In this document: piece by piece, positions 12,728 through 20,721 of the stretch
How the letters are laid out: the number at the start of each line of letters is the position of its first letter
Position numbering within the stretch: the first letter of the stretch is position 1
Assembly: GCA_947473395.1 (NCBI GenBank)
Contig: CANJEC010000004.1
Coordinates: forward strand, 1-35,657
DNA from: Actinomycetota bacterium
GTDB taxonomy: Bacteria > Actinomycetota > Acidimicrobiia > Acidimicrobiales > Microtrichaceae
DNA length: 35,657 nucleotides
Reading direction: 5' to 3'
Notes under the pieces: generated by a model
Database searches by the model: none
The model's input: the letters and a program-made list of their open reading frames with translations, nothing else
Told to the model about the DNA's origin: nothing
Position numbers and translations under genes: made by a program

Positions 12728-15676
12728 GTGCGCATTCCGAGTGACATGCCTGATCAGCCAAGCGGCGATCTAGGACAGACCAAAAAACGGGGAAGCTCTA
12801 ATCGAGGACGGACTCTGCTGGCAGTCTCCTTGGTCCTTGTTGTCATTTTGGCGCTGTCCATGCGCGCTATCGCAACTTTTTGGACTGACTTCCTGTGGTT
12901 TGACCAACTCGACTTGTCCAGTGTCTGGAGGCGACTGCTATCAGCCAAAGTCACCTTAGGTGCGGCCACCACCTTGGTCTTTTTTGTGTTGCTCTGGGGC
13001 AACTTGATGCTTGCGGATCGATTGGCTCCCAAGTATCAGGCGATCCCTGGCCCCGAGGACGAGTTGCTCGTTCGGTATCGCGAGCTTGTGGCTGGACGCC
13101 AACGAGTGTTGTGGCTGGTGGTGGCATTCTTTATTGCTGTGATTCCGGGATTCGGAGCCTCAGCACAATGGCAGGAGTGGCTGCTATTCAGGTTTGGCGG
13201 ATCATTCCCGCAGAACGACCCAGAATTTGGTGTCGATATTGGTTTCTACGTCTTCAAGCTTCCGTTCTTGTCATCAGTCGTGGACTGGATGTTTGGGTTC
13301 CTCATTGTCACCGCAGTGGTGGTTGCAGTCGTCCACTACCTCAACGGGGCGATTCGAGTTCACCCCATGGGCGAACGCGTGACGCAGCCGGCCAAGGCTC
13401 AGCTCTCTGTTCTGCTCGCCCTTGCTGCGTTCACCAAGGCGTTGGATTATTGGTTGCAACGCTTTGAACTGCTGACTTCATCTGGGTCATCGTTCGATGG
13501 TGCCGGCTACTCCGATATTTCGGCCGCTCTTCCCGCGATCCAATTGATGATTCTGATTTCGATTTTTGCTGGATTGATGTTGCTGGTCAACATCAGACGG
13601 AAAGGGTGGGCCCTACCCGCAATCATTTTGGGTCTCTGGGCTTTGATTGCAATTGTTGCCGGTGGCGTCTATCCCGCATTTGTCCAGCGTTTTCAAGTGG
13701 AACCTGCAGAACTTGCCAAAGAGAAGCCGTACATCGAGCGAAATATCAGCGCAACACGAACAGCACTCGACCTGAGCAACGTTGGCAAGGTGGATTTCAA
13801 CTACGAGCCGGAGTTGACTGCAGAGGCTGCAAAGTCCGAGCAGACCAACATGGCGAATGCTCGCCTCTTGGATCCAACAATTGTGCTGCCCACGATTCAA
13901 GATCTGCAGGTGGAGCGTGAGTACTACCGCTTCTTAGATGTTGACGTTGATCGCTATGACATAGCTGGCAAGCGCACTCCGGTGGTCATCACGTCCAGAG
14001 AGTTGAACCTAGACGGCGTAACCAACCCGACTTGGGAGAAACTGCATCTGGTATTTACGCACGGCTACGCGGCCGCCCTTGCACCCGCGAACGAGGCCAA
14101 CGATCGCGGCGAGCCCGAGTTCTTGGTTCAGGGAATTCCGCCCGAGTCAACGGATGCTCCAGAGTTGGATCAACCAGAAATCTATGTGGGTGAGGGGATG
14201 TCTGGCTATGCCATCACCGGTACCAAGCAGACCGAGCTGAGTTCAGACAACGTCACTACGGAGTACAGCGGAAAAGACGGCGTGCCCGTTGATTCCACCA
14301 TTCGTAAAGCCGCTTTTGCCCTTCGTTTCGGAGAGATCGAACCGCTGATTTCTGACAGTGTGACTGACTCTTCAAAGATTGTGTACAACCGCGACGTCGT
14401 AGATCGGGTGCGAGAGATTGCGCCTTTCTTGGAGCTCGACCAAGACCCGTATCCGATTCTGCGAGATGGCCGTGTGCAGTACATCGTCGATGCCTACACG
14501 ACGACGAGCCATTATCCCTACGCTCAGAGTGTCAATGCCGCTGAGGTTTCAGCAGGTACCTCTGGCACCTTCAACTACATCCGCAATTCGGCCAAGGCGC
14601 TTGTTGATTCTTACGACGGTTCCGTAACGCTCTACTTGACTGATGAGTTGTACGGAGGTCAGACAGATCCCATTATTCAGGCGTACGCTCAAGCCTTCCC
14701 GGGCCTGTTTACGTCCAAAATCCCCGACTCAGTGAAGCAGCACTTCCGCTATCCGGAGTTCATGTTTAAGACTCAGACTGTTGCTTGGGGTCGCTACCAC
14801 CAGACGGACCCGTCGACGTTCTTTAACAACAGCGACCGATGGGTGGTGGCACAGCAGCCCTCTGATCGCGGTGCTGGAGCAGTGCAGGCGGATAGCAGTT
14901 CCGGTGCGTCGGCCGAGGCTCAAACAGCGATTGACCCCTACTACCAAGAACTCAAGATCGGCTCAGCAGAGACTGCTCAGTTCGTGCTGACCCGCCCGTT
15001 TGTGCTCTCTTCGGGAGATGGAACCGGCCGAAACCTCACCTCGGTCATGATCGCTCGAAACGACCCGGATAACTACGGCAAGCTTGAAGAGATCGTGATG
15101 GTTACCTCTGCCGATGGCAAGACCGAGCGCAACAACAGCGTTGATGGGCCAGTTCAGGCAAATCGCAAGATGGTGACGTACGGACCCGTGACCGAGTACC
15201 AAACCCTGACTGGTCAGATTGGTTCAACCATGCGTTACGGCAACATTTTGATCCTGCCGCAGGGCGACTCACTGGTCTATATGAGACCAATTTACGTGGC
15301 ACAAGAGGACAGCACCAGGTTCACCGTCAAGAAGGTCGTGATGGTCTCTGGCGATGCAGTGGGCTTTGGAGACAGCGTTGAGCAGGCCCTAGCGGACCTT
15401 GTGGATTCGAAGCCTGACGGGGCTGCTGTCATTCCATCGGTAACGGTTCCATCAACGAACTCCGATCCTGGAAACAGCAGTACCACGGTTCCTTCCGGCG
15501 AGGAACGCACAGCAACCGAACTGATTGCGCAGGCTGATCAGAAGTTCACCGAAGCAGATGAGCGACTCAAGGCTTCAGACCTAGCTGGCTATGCAGCCCT
15601 TGTGGCCGAGGCGCGAGTGCTTATTGCGCAAGCCTCGGCAAAACTTGTTGCCGAGGGTGCTACAGCCAAGCCCTAG
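12728..15676 (+). CDS. UPF0182 family large membrane protein
   Basis: 982 residues, normal for the family, which is widespread in Actinobacteria and of unknown function. A basic N-terminus leads to seven hydrophobic helices in the first third (for example LLAVSLVLVVILALSM, LVFFVLLWGNLMLADRLAP and LPAIILGLWALIAIVAGGV). A large extracytoplasmic domain follows, with family-like stretches YVGEGMSGYAITGTKQTE, GVPVDSTIRKAAFALRFGE, YPILRDGRVQYIVDAYTTTS and YNYIR-type text. The end has a Ser/Thr-rich linker and a helical tail (IAQADQKFTEADERLKASDL). ATG 12746 is an alternative start, but the leaderless -10 box fits GTG 12728. The neighbourhood with the PDZ/Lon protease is conserved in other actinobacteria, hinting at an envelope quality-control or transport role. 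Confidence 0.9.
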   Translation: MRIPSDMPDQPSGDLGQTKKRGSSNRGRTLLAVSLVLVVILALSMRAIATFWTDFLWFDQLDLSSVWRRLLSAKVTLGAATTLVFFVLLWGNLMLADRLAPKYQAIPGPEDELLVRYRELVAGRQRVLWLVVAFFIAVIPGFGASAQWQEWLLFRFGGSFPQNDPEFGVDIGFYVFKLPFLSSVVDWMFGFLIVTAVVVAVVHYLNGAIRVHPMGERVTQPAKAQLSVLLALAAFTKALDYWLQRFELLTSSGSSFDGAGYSDISAALPAIQLMILISIFAGLMLLVNIRRKGWALPAIILGLWALIAIVAGGVYPAFVQRFQVEPAELAKEKPYIERNISATRTALDLSNVGKVDFNYEPELTAEAAKSEQTNMANARLLDPTIVLPTIQDLQVEREYYRFLDVDVDRYDIAGKRTPVVITSRELNLDGVTNPTWEKLHLVFTHGYAAALAPANEANDRGEPEFLVQGIPPESTDAPELDQPEIYVGEGMSGYAITGTKQTELSSDNVTTEYSGKDGVPVDSTIRKAAFALRFGEIEPLISDSVTDSSKIVYNRDVVDRVREIAPFLELDQDPYPILRDGRVQYIVDAYTTTSHYPYAQSVNAAEVSAGTSGTFNYIRNSAKALVDSYDGSVTLYLTDELYGGQTDPIIQAYAQAFPGLFTSKIPDSVKQHFRYPEFMFKTQTVAWGRYHQTDPSTFFNNSDRWVVAQQPSDRGAGAVQADSSSGASAEAQTAIDPYYQELKIGSAETAQFVLTRPFVLSSGDGTGRNLTSVMIARNDPDNYGKLEEIVMVTSADGKTERNNSVDGPVQANRKMVTYGPVTEYQTLTGQIGSTMRYGNILILPQGDSLVYMRPIYVAQEDSTRFTVKKVVMVSGDAVGFGDSVEQALADLVDSKPDGAAVIPSVTVPSTNSDPGNSSTTVPSGEERTATELIAQADQKFTEADERLKASDLAGYAALVAEARVLIAQASAKLVAEGATAKP

Positions 15677-15685
15677 GCAAGGTTG

Positions 15686-15691
15686 TATCCT
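15686..15691 (+). promoter_or_regulatory. Candidate -10 box (TATCCT) for the DedA gene
   Basis: TATCCT ends eight bases before GTG 15700, so the message would be leaderless or have a leader of one or two bases. It lies in the 23-base gap after UPF0182; read-through from that gene is also possible. Confidence 0.35.
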
Positions 15692-15699
15692 CACAGGTC

Positions 15700-16371
15700 G
15701 TGAACACCTTGGCCGCAATGATGGCGCTCCTTGAAGCGCTTGACCCAGAAAAGCTCATTCGAAGTGGCGGGTACATTCTGCTTTTTGCGATTGTCTTTGC
15801 CGAATCAGGGCTGTTGATCGGCTTCTTCTTACCCGGAGACTCCCTGTTGTTTATTGCCGGTATGGCTTCTGCTGGAACGCTGGTACATCAAGCGGGGGCC
15901 GATGCGATACACCTAAATATCTGGGTGGTCCTGATTGGTGTGTTTATTGCCGCTGTTGCAGGCGATCAGGTTGGGTACGCGTTCGGCAAGAAGACAGGGC
16001 CCGCACTCTTTAAGCGGCCCGACTCACGGTTCTTTAAGCATGAGCATCTTGAAAAAGCTCAGAACTTCTTCGATGTCCACGGACCCAGAGCGATTGTGCT
16101 TGCACGCTTCGTCCCGGTCATCCGCACCTTCTGCCCGATCGTCGCAGGTGCCGGCAAGATGGAGTATCGGGTATTTTTTCGGTACAACCTGCTTGGCGGT
16201 CTGTTGTGGGGGGTCGGAGTGACGCTGCTCGGGTTCTTCCTGGGCAACATTCCACTAGTAGCGGAGAACATAGAAATCGCGTTATTGATGGTTGTTGGCA
16301 TCTCGATTCTGCCGATTGCGATCGAGGTCATTCGATCAAAGCGCAAGAGTAAAACCTCTGTTGAGGTCTAA
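15700..16371 (+). CDS. DedA/SNARE-associated family membrane protein
   Basis: 223 residues, typical size. DedA proteins are integral membrane proteins implicated in lipid-carrier (undecaprenyl-phosphate) recycling and membrane homeostasis. Motifs seen: FAESGLLIGFFLPGDSLLF (acidic residue and PGD loop), AGDQVGYAFGKKTGP, and the conserved Arg motif LARFVPVIRTFCPIVAGAG, followed by MEYRVFFRYNLLGGLLWG. About five hydrophobic segments are present and the protein ends in a basic Lys/Arg tail. GTG 15700 is the start used. The gene follows UPF0182 at 23 bases. Confidence 0.88.
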   Translation: MNTLAAMMALLEALDPEKLIRSGGYILLFAIVFAESGLLIGFFLPGDSLLFIAGMASAGTLVHQAGADAIHLNIWVVLIGVFIAAVAGDQVGYAFGKKTGPALFKRPDSRFFKHEHLEKAQNFFDVHGPRAIVLARFVPVIRTFCPIVAGAGKMEYRVFFRYNLLGGLLWGVGVTLLGFFLGNIPLVAENIEIALLMVVGISILPIAIEVIRSKRKSKTSVEV

Positions 16372-16459
16372 GAAGTCGCTCTAGGCCGCAACTGCTTCTA
16401 GTATCTCGAAGTCCTTGTTTTGACGCGGAGCCCATTCTCCGTTGGACTTCTCTGAGTTT

Positions 16460-16485
16460 CTGAGTAGAAACCCCTTTCTACTCAG
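16460..16485 (+). promoter_or_regulatory. Perfect 11-bp hairpin in the hppA leader region
   Basis: ctgagtagaaa (16460-16470) and tttctactcag (16475-16485) pair fully around a cccc loop, 39 bases before the hppA ATG and 88 bases after the dedA stop. No T-run follows, so a simple terminator is not certain. It could end dedA transcription, stabilise the hppA message, or be an operator. I see no gene or known riboswitch fold in the 153-base gap. Confidence 0.5.
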
Positions 16486-16524
16486 CTGTGATCATCCGTT
16501 CTTTGACCCTTGGGGGTTCTTTTC

Positions 16525-18909
16525 ATGCCGCTTCAATCGACACTTCCGCAAGTTCTTGCCATGAGGACAGAAGGCACCTTTCAGGTGTTCACACTCGGCA
16601 GCCAAGAGTGGTACTTGCTGATTTTCTGCGTGGTCGTATCATTCATCGCCCTCATCGCAGGCTGGTTCATGATGCGTAGCGTGCTGGCCAAGGACCCTGG
16701 CACCGAGAAGATGGGCGAGATCGGCGAGGCCATCCAAGAGGGCGCGATGGCCTACATCAAGCGGCAGTTCAAAACGATTCTGTTGATGGTGGTACCGCTA
16801 GCTGCGGTCATCTTTGTGACCTCCACCGAAATCATCAACGAATCAACGAATGAGGGCCTTGATCGAATCAACGCCGGACTGTTCCGCACCCTGGCATTCC
16901 TGACAGGTGCGCTGGCATCTGGGTTTATTGGCTTCTTGGGAATGTGGCTCGCCACCCGCGCCAATGTTCGCACCGCAGCAGCCGCAAAGACGGGTCGCAT
17001 GGATGACGCCCTGCAGGTGGCCTTCCGTGCCGGTGGAACAGTCGGGCTGTTTACGGCTGGCCTTGGGCTGCTCGGCGCAACGCTGATCGTCATGATCTTT
17101 CAGAACACTGCATCGTCAATCTTGATTGGCTTTGGATTCGGCGGGTCGCTTCTGGCGCTGTTCCTTCGCGTTGGCGGCGGAATCTTCACCAAGGCAGCAG
17201 ACGTGGGTGCTGACTTGGTTGGCAAGATCGAAGCTGGAATCCCCGAGGATGACCCTCGTAACCCAGCAACTATTGCCGACAACGTGGGCGACAACGTGGG
17301 CGACTGCGCAGGCATGGCATCAGACCTGTTTGAGTCATTCGGCGTGGTGCTCGTTGCAAACATCATTCTGGGTGTCACGGCATTCAGGGCCATTGGCATT
17401 GAAGGAAGCAACGCTGCAAAGGGGCTGATCTTTCCACTTGCCATGATGGCAGTTGGACTCTTGGCCTCTCTCATCTCGATCTTCATGGTCAAGGCACGCG
17501 AGGGCGAGACAGATGCTCTCAAGCCAATCAACCGCGGCCTAAACGTGGCTTCGGTGCTGTCGCTCTTTGGTGCGGCCGCTCTGGCATTCCTCTATGTAGG
17601 TGACCCACGAGGTTCCTCGGTAGACAATGTCGGTCTGAGGATGTTCCTCGCAATCCTCGGCGGTGTGGTACTCGGTCAGGTTGCGAGTCGCATTACGCAG
17701 TACTACACCTCGAGCCAGTTCAAGCCTGTTCGCGACATCGCAGAATCTGGACGCACGGGACCAGCCACGGTGGTGCTGTCTGGTATCTCGAGTGGTATGG
17801 AATCTGCAGTGTGGGCAGTAGTGGCAATTGCCGCAGCGATTCTGGTTGCACTCGGACTTGGCGGAGGAAGCACACTGTTTGCCTTCTACCTCGTTGCGCT
17901 CACCGGCATTGGCATGTTGGCGACAACAGCCATCGTGGTGGCAGAAGACACCTTCGGCCCGATTGCTGATAACGCTCAGGGCATCGCAGAGATGGCAGGC
18001 GAGTTCCACGGCGAGACCGAGACCATCCTTGATGGCCTCGACACCGTGGGTAACACCACCAAAGCAGTCACCAAGGGCTTCGCCATTGGTTCTGCAGTCA
18101 TCGCTGCAGTGGCACTCTTTGCCTCGTTCCGTGAGACCATCGCGGCTTCGGCCGATACCAAAGTTGGTGAGGTTCTTCGAGCCGATAACGTTGAAGCCGC
18201 ATTCAATGCAGTGGCCATCAACATTGCAGACCCCAAGGTCTTTGCTGGCGCTCTTGTGGGCGGAACCGTTGTCTTCATGTTCTCCTCGCTGGCCATCTTG
18301 GCAGTGAGTCGCACGGCTGGAACAGTGGTGCAGGAAGTCCGCAGGCAGTTCCGTGAGAAGCCCGGGATTATGGACTACACCGAAAAGCCGGACTACGGCC
18401 CCGTCATTGACATCTGCACCAGTGCTGCGCTTCGTGAACTCACCACACCAGCATTGCTTGCAGTGTTGATGCCCGTAGCAATCGGATTCGGGCTTGGCGC
18501 CTTTGCGCTCGGTGGTTACCTTGCTGCCACCATCGTTGTTGGTGCACTCATGGCTAACTTCTTGTCCAACGCTGGTGGCGCCTGGGATAACGGAAAGAAG
18601 TACATCGAAGAGGGCAACCTTGGTGGCAAGGGTTCAGATGTCCACACTGCAGTAGTCATTGGCGACACTGTTGGTGATCCGTTCAAAGACACTGCCGGCC
18701 CGGCTATCAACCCACTCATCAAGGTGATGAACCTGGTTGCACTGCTCATCCTTCCGGCGATTATCGCCATGGAAAACAACAACGCTCGCTTCTTGATTGC
18801 AGCAGTTGCTGTGGTCATCGTGGTTGCCAGCATCATCTACTCCAAGAAGCAAGCCACTTCATTTGGTGATGATGAGGCTGATGCAGTGCCCGTCGCAAAT
18901 CTCACCTGA
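16525..18909 (+). CDS. hppA: Membrane-bound proton-translocating pyrophosphatase, K+-independent type
   Basis: 794 residues. It hydrolyses pyrophosphate and pumps protons out of the cytoplasm. About sixteen hydrophobic helices are expected. The pyrophosphate-binding motif DVGADLVGKIE begins at Asp226 and is followed by PEDDPRNPATIADNVGDNVG; the later acidic motifs are EDTFGPIADNAQGIAEM and GDTVGDPFKDTAGPAINPL. In GNTTKAVTKG the residue Lys513 occupies the site that is Ala in K+-dependent enzymes, so this should be the K+-independent class. ATG 16525 is preferred over TTG 16510 because a G-rich stretch (TTGGGGG) lies about eight bases upstream. Starts further in (ATG 16561) are possible. Confidence 0.95.
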   Translation: MPLQSTLPQVLAMRTEGTFQVFTLGSQEWYLLIFCVVVSFIALIAGWFMMRSVLAKDPGTEKMGEIGEAIQEGAMAYIKRQFKTILLMVVPLAAVIFVTSTEIINESTNEGLDRINAGLFRTLAFLTGALASGFIGFLGMWLATRANVRTAAAAKTGRMDDALQVAFRAGGTVGLFTAGLGLLGATLIVMIFQNTASSILIGFGFGGSLLALFLRVGGGIFTKAADVGADLVGKIEAGIPEDDPRNPATIADNVGDNVGDCAGMASDLFESFGVVLVANIILGVTAFRAIGIEGSNAAKGLIFPLAMMAVGLLASLISIFMVKAREGETDALKPINRGLNVASVLSLFGAAALAFLYVGDPRGSSVDNVGLRMFLAILGGVVLGQVASRITQYYTSSQFKPVRDIAESGRTGPATVVLSGISSGMESAVWAVVAIAAAILVALGLGGGSTLFAFYLVALTGIGMLATTAIVVAEDTFGPIADNAQGIAEMAGEFHGETETILDGLDTVGNTTKAVTKGFAIGSAVIAAVALFASFRETIAASADTKVGEVLRADNVEAAFNAVAINIADPKVFAGALVGGTVVFMFSSLAILAVSRTAGTVVQEVRRQFREKPGIMDYTEKPDYGPVIDICTSAALRELTTPALLAVLMPVAIGFGLGAFALGGYLAATIVVGALMANFLSNAGGAWDNGKKYIEEGNLGGKGSDVHTAVVIGDTVGDPFKDTAGPAINPLIKVMNLVALLILPAIIAMENNNARFLIAAVAVVIVVASIIYSKKQATSFGDDEADAVPVANLT

Positions 18910-18949
18910 TTTGCTAGCAGCGCATGCCGCTTACTGCGAGACTCACTAG

Positions 18950-19981
18950 ATGCACGTTCCGCTTGAACCTGAGTTGGGCGATCTAGAAGGTGTCCTCGCG
19001 CCTGCCGGGGATGCGTTGTTGGGCAAGGGGGTCAGCTGGTCGCTGGGAGTCGAGGACCGCCAGCAGCCAGCTGGCAGAGTCCTAGCCCTGTTGCTAGCAG
19101 AGAATCTGCAGCAGTTCCGCAGCTTTGAATTCGGTGTGCTGAACGACCTTGACCCTGAGCAACTGCATGACTATCGAGTGTCTCTGCGACGAGCCCGGTC
19201 GCTGCTGAGTTCTGGCAGGTCCGTGTTTCCGAGTGCGCAGCGCAAGGAATTGCTGGAGCAACTCGCAGAGTTTGGAAGAGTCACCTCTCGGGTACGAGAT
19301 CTTGACGTTCTGCTCGAGGACTTGCCCCAGCTGTACAGCGCTGTTGGCCTTGGCGGCGAGCAGCATTCCTCTGAGTCGCAGGAGTTGCGAGCTGCACTAC
19401 TGCGCAACCGGTCAGGTGCGTTTGAAGACTTAGCTGCTCGAATCGACCCTGAGGGGGGAGAAGCTGCCAAGTATCAGGCGATGCTGCGCTTGTGGAACGT
19501 GCTGGGCTCGGTGCACCGCCTCGGTGGGGATGACCCCGGCAAGGATGCCCTTCGACCGTCCGTTGTCGTTGCCCAGGCAACCATCCTGAGGCAGTTCAGA
19601 AAGGTTCGATCAGCTGGCCGAACCGCGAAGAAAACAAATCAGGTCAGTGATTGGCACCGGCTTCGCAAGCGCGCCAAAGCCTTGCGATATGCGCTCGTTG
19701 CGTACTCGCCGCTGCTGAGCGAACCCACTGTGTCCGACCTGGTTTCTCGCCTGCGAAAACTGCAGAATGTTCTTGGCCTGCAACAAGATCACGCAGTGCA
19801 GATCCAGTTAATTGAGTCAGCGGGCCTCGATGCGGGCGGCCGCACAGCGCTGCTAGCCGGGGCAATCTCAGAACAACTCCGCCTTGAAGCCCTCAAAGAT
19901 TTTCAGAGCTGCTCTGCAGCTTGGTCACGCTTTGATCAGTCAGGGTTCAAAGATGACGTAGCCGCTGCAGTCACGCTCTGA
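18950..19981 (+). CDS. CHAD domain protein (polyphosphate-binding)
   Basis: 343 residues, soluble, rich in Leu, Arg and Gln. CHAD domains are helical bundles with conserved His/Lys/Arg that bind inorganic polyphosphate. Signature stretches are LHDYRVSLRRARSLL (about 72-86), TSRVRDLDVLLEDL (about 112-125), WHRLRKRAKALRYALVAYSP (about 236-255) and KLQNVLGLQQDHAVQ (about 270-284). No CYTH triphosphatase domain is attached. It follows the pyrophosphatase gene at 40 bases in the same direction, so the two may share a message, linking pyrophosphate and polyphosphate handling. ATG 18950 has no strong Shine-Dalgarno. Confidence 0.85.
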   Translation: MHVPLEPELGDLEGVLAPAGDALLGKGVSWSLGVEDRQQPAGRVLALLLAENLQQFRSFEFGVLNDLDPEQLHDYRVSLRRARSLLSSGRSVFPSAQRKELLEQLAEFGRVTSRVRDLDVLLEDLPQLYSAVGLGGEQHSSESQELRAALLRNRSGAFEDLAARIDPEGGEAAKYQAMLRLWNVLGSVHRLGGDDPGKDALRPSVVVAQATILRQFRKVRSAGRTAKKTNQVSDWHRLRKRAKALRYALVAYSPLLSEPTVSDLVSRLRKLQNVLGLQQDHAVQIQLIESAGLDAGGRTALLAGAISEQLRLEALKDFQSCSAAWSRFDQSGFKDDVAAAVTL

Positions 19982-20052
19982 TTTCTGATCTGACTGCTGC
20001 CCTGCAGCCTGCACTGCTGGCCTACTGGCCTACTGGCCTGATGCCCTACTGC

Positions 20053-20658
20053 TCAGGCTTCGTCCTTCTCAAGCGGGGGCAGGAACTCAAAGTTCAGGTC
20101 ACCGAGGCGCACCAATGTCGAAGCAATCCAGCCACCCATAGCGCTGAAGTGGTCATCAAGGATCGACCCATCGGCAAGCGTGGCTTCGTCGAGTTCGTAG
20201 CTACCCTCGTAGCTAATCTCGATGGCATGTTCAGTTTCGGTGAGGTCTTCGTTCGAGACGGCCTCAACCGTTGGGCCTGATCGCGTCAGACGCTCAGAGC
20301 CAATCATCGGGCTCTCGGTGGGCAGGACATCAAGCACCCGGCGCGGGTTAGGGGCCTCGGTGAGGCGCTGAATGCGCAGCACAACCTCGATGTCAATGGT
20401 GGGTGCCTCGGGAAGTTCTTCTTCGATGTACCAAGAGCGGTAGGCGGTTTGCGACCAGGTTGGCCACTCCAAGGTGAGGTCAGCGCGAACCCGCGGCGGT
20501 AGGCCTTCACCGGGGACTCCATAGCTCGTCTCCCAGGTGAGATCACCGAGGAGAACGTCCGTGTGGAATCGCTCCTCAAAGGCCTGCCGCTCTAGAAGTG
20601 CATTCTCCATGGCATCGCGTAGAGCGCCAATCGCATCAGTGAAGACGTGGTCCAACAT
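20053..20658 (-). CDS. Uncharacterised soluble protein
   Basis: 201 residues, acidic, no membrane helix or signal peptide. It starts with a short helix (FTDAIGALRDAMENALLERQ), then long strand-rich stretches (TSYGVPGEGLPPRVRADLTL, then EWPTWSQTAYRSWYIEEE; TIDIEVVLRIQRL; VLPTESPMIGSERLTRSGPT). It ends with a segment (STLVRLGDLNFEFLPPLEK) after an Asp/Glu-rich strand pair. I do not recognise the family. Codon use is like its neighbours, so the reading frame is credible. It lies downstream of the acyl-CoA dehydrogenase gene on the same strand with a 63-base gap containing a hairpin and a possible -10 box, so it is probably transcribed separately. Confidence 0.65.
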   Translation of the reverse strand: MLDHVFTDAIGALRDAMENALLERQAFEERFHTDVLLGDLTWETSYGVPGEGLPPRVRADLTLEWPTWSQTAYRSWYIEEELPEAPTIDIEVVLRIQRLTEAPNPRRVLDVLPTESPMIGSERLTRSGPTVEAVSNEDLTETEHAIEISYEGSYELDEATLADGSILDDHFSAMGGWIASTLVRLGDLNFEFLPPLEKDEA

Positions 20659-20667
20659 GTGTTCTGC

Positions 20668-20673
20668 AGGCTA
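20668..20673 (-). promoter_or_regulatory. Candidate -10 box (TAGCCT) for the uncharacterised protein
   Basis: TAGCCT on the minus strand ends nine bases before ATG 20658, giving at most a two- or three-base leader. It is slightly outside the tight 6-7 base spacing seen elsewhere, so it is weaker. Confidence 0.3.
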
Positions 20674-20682
20674 CCGCGAGCA

Positions 20683-20721
20683 GCCGGGCATGTCGGCACG
20701 ACTCCCCTTGGCATGGCCGGC
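20683..20721 (-). terminator. Possible hairpin after the acyl-CoA dehydrogenase gene
   Basis: gccgggcatg (20683-20692) and catggccggc (20712-20721) can pair with one mismatch around a 19-base loop, starting directly after the acyl-CoA dehydrogenase stop. No T-run. It may separate that gene from the next. Confidence 0.3.

Noticed and set aside
19982-20052. tggcctac repeats as a mobile-element or attachment site
   Set aside because: Only two full 8-base copies and a partial one, with no inverted ends, integrase or tRNA nearby; simple slippage is enough.
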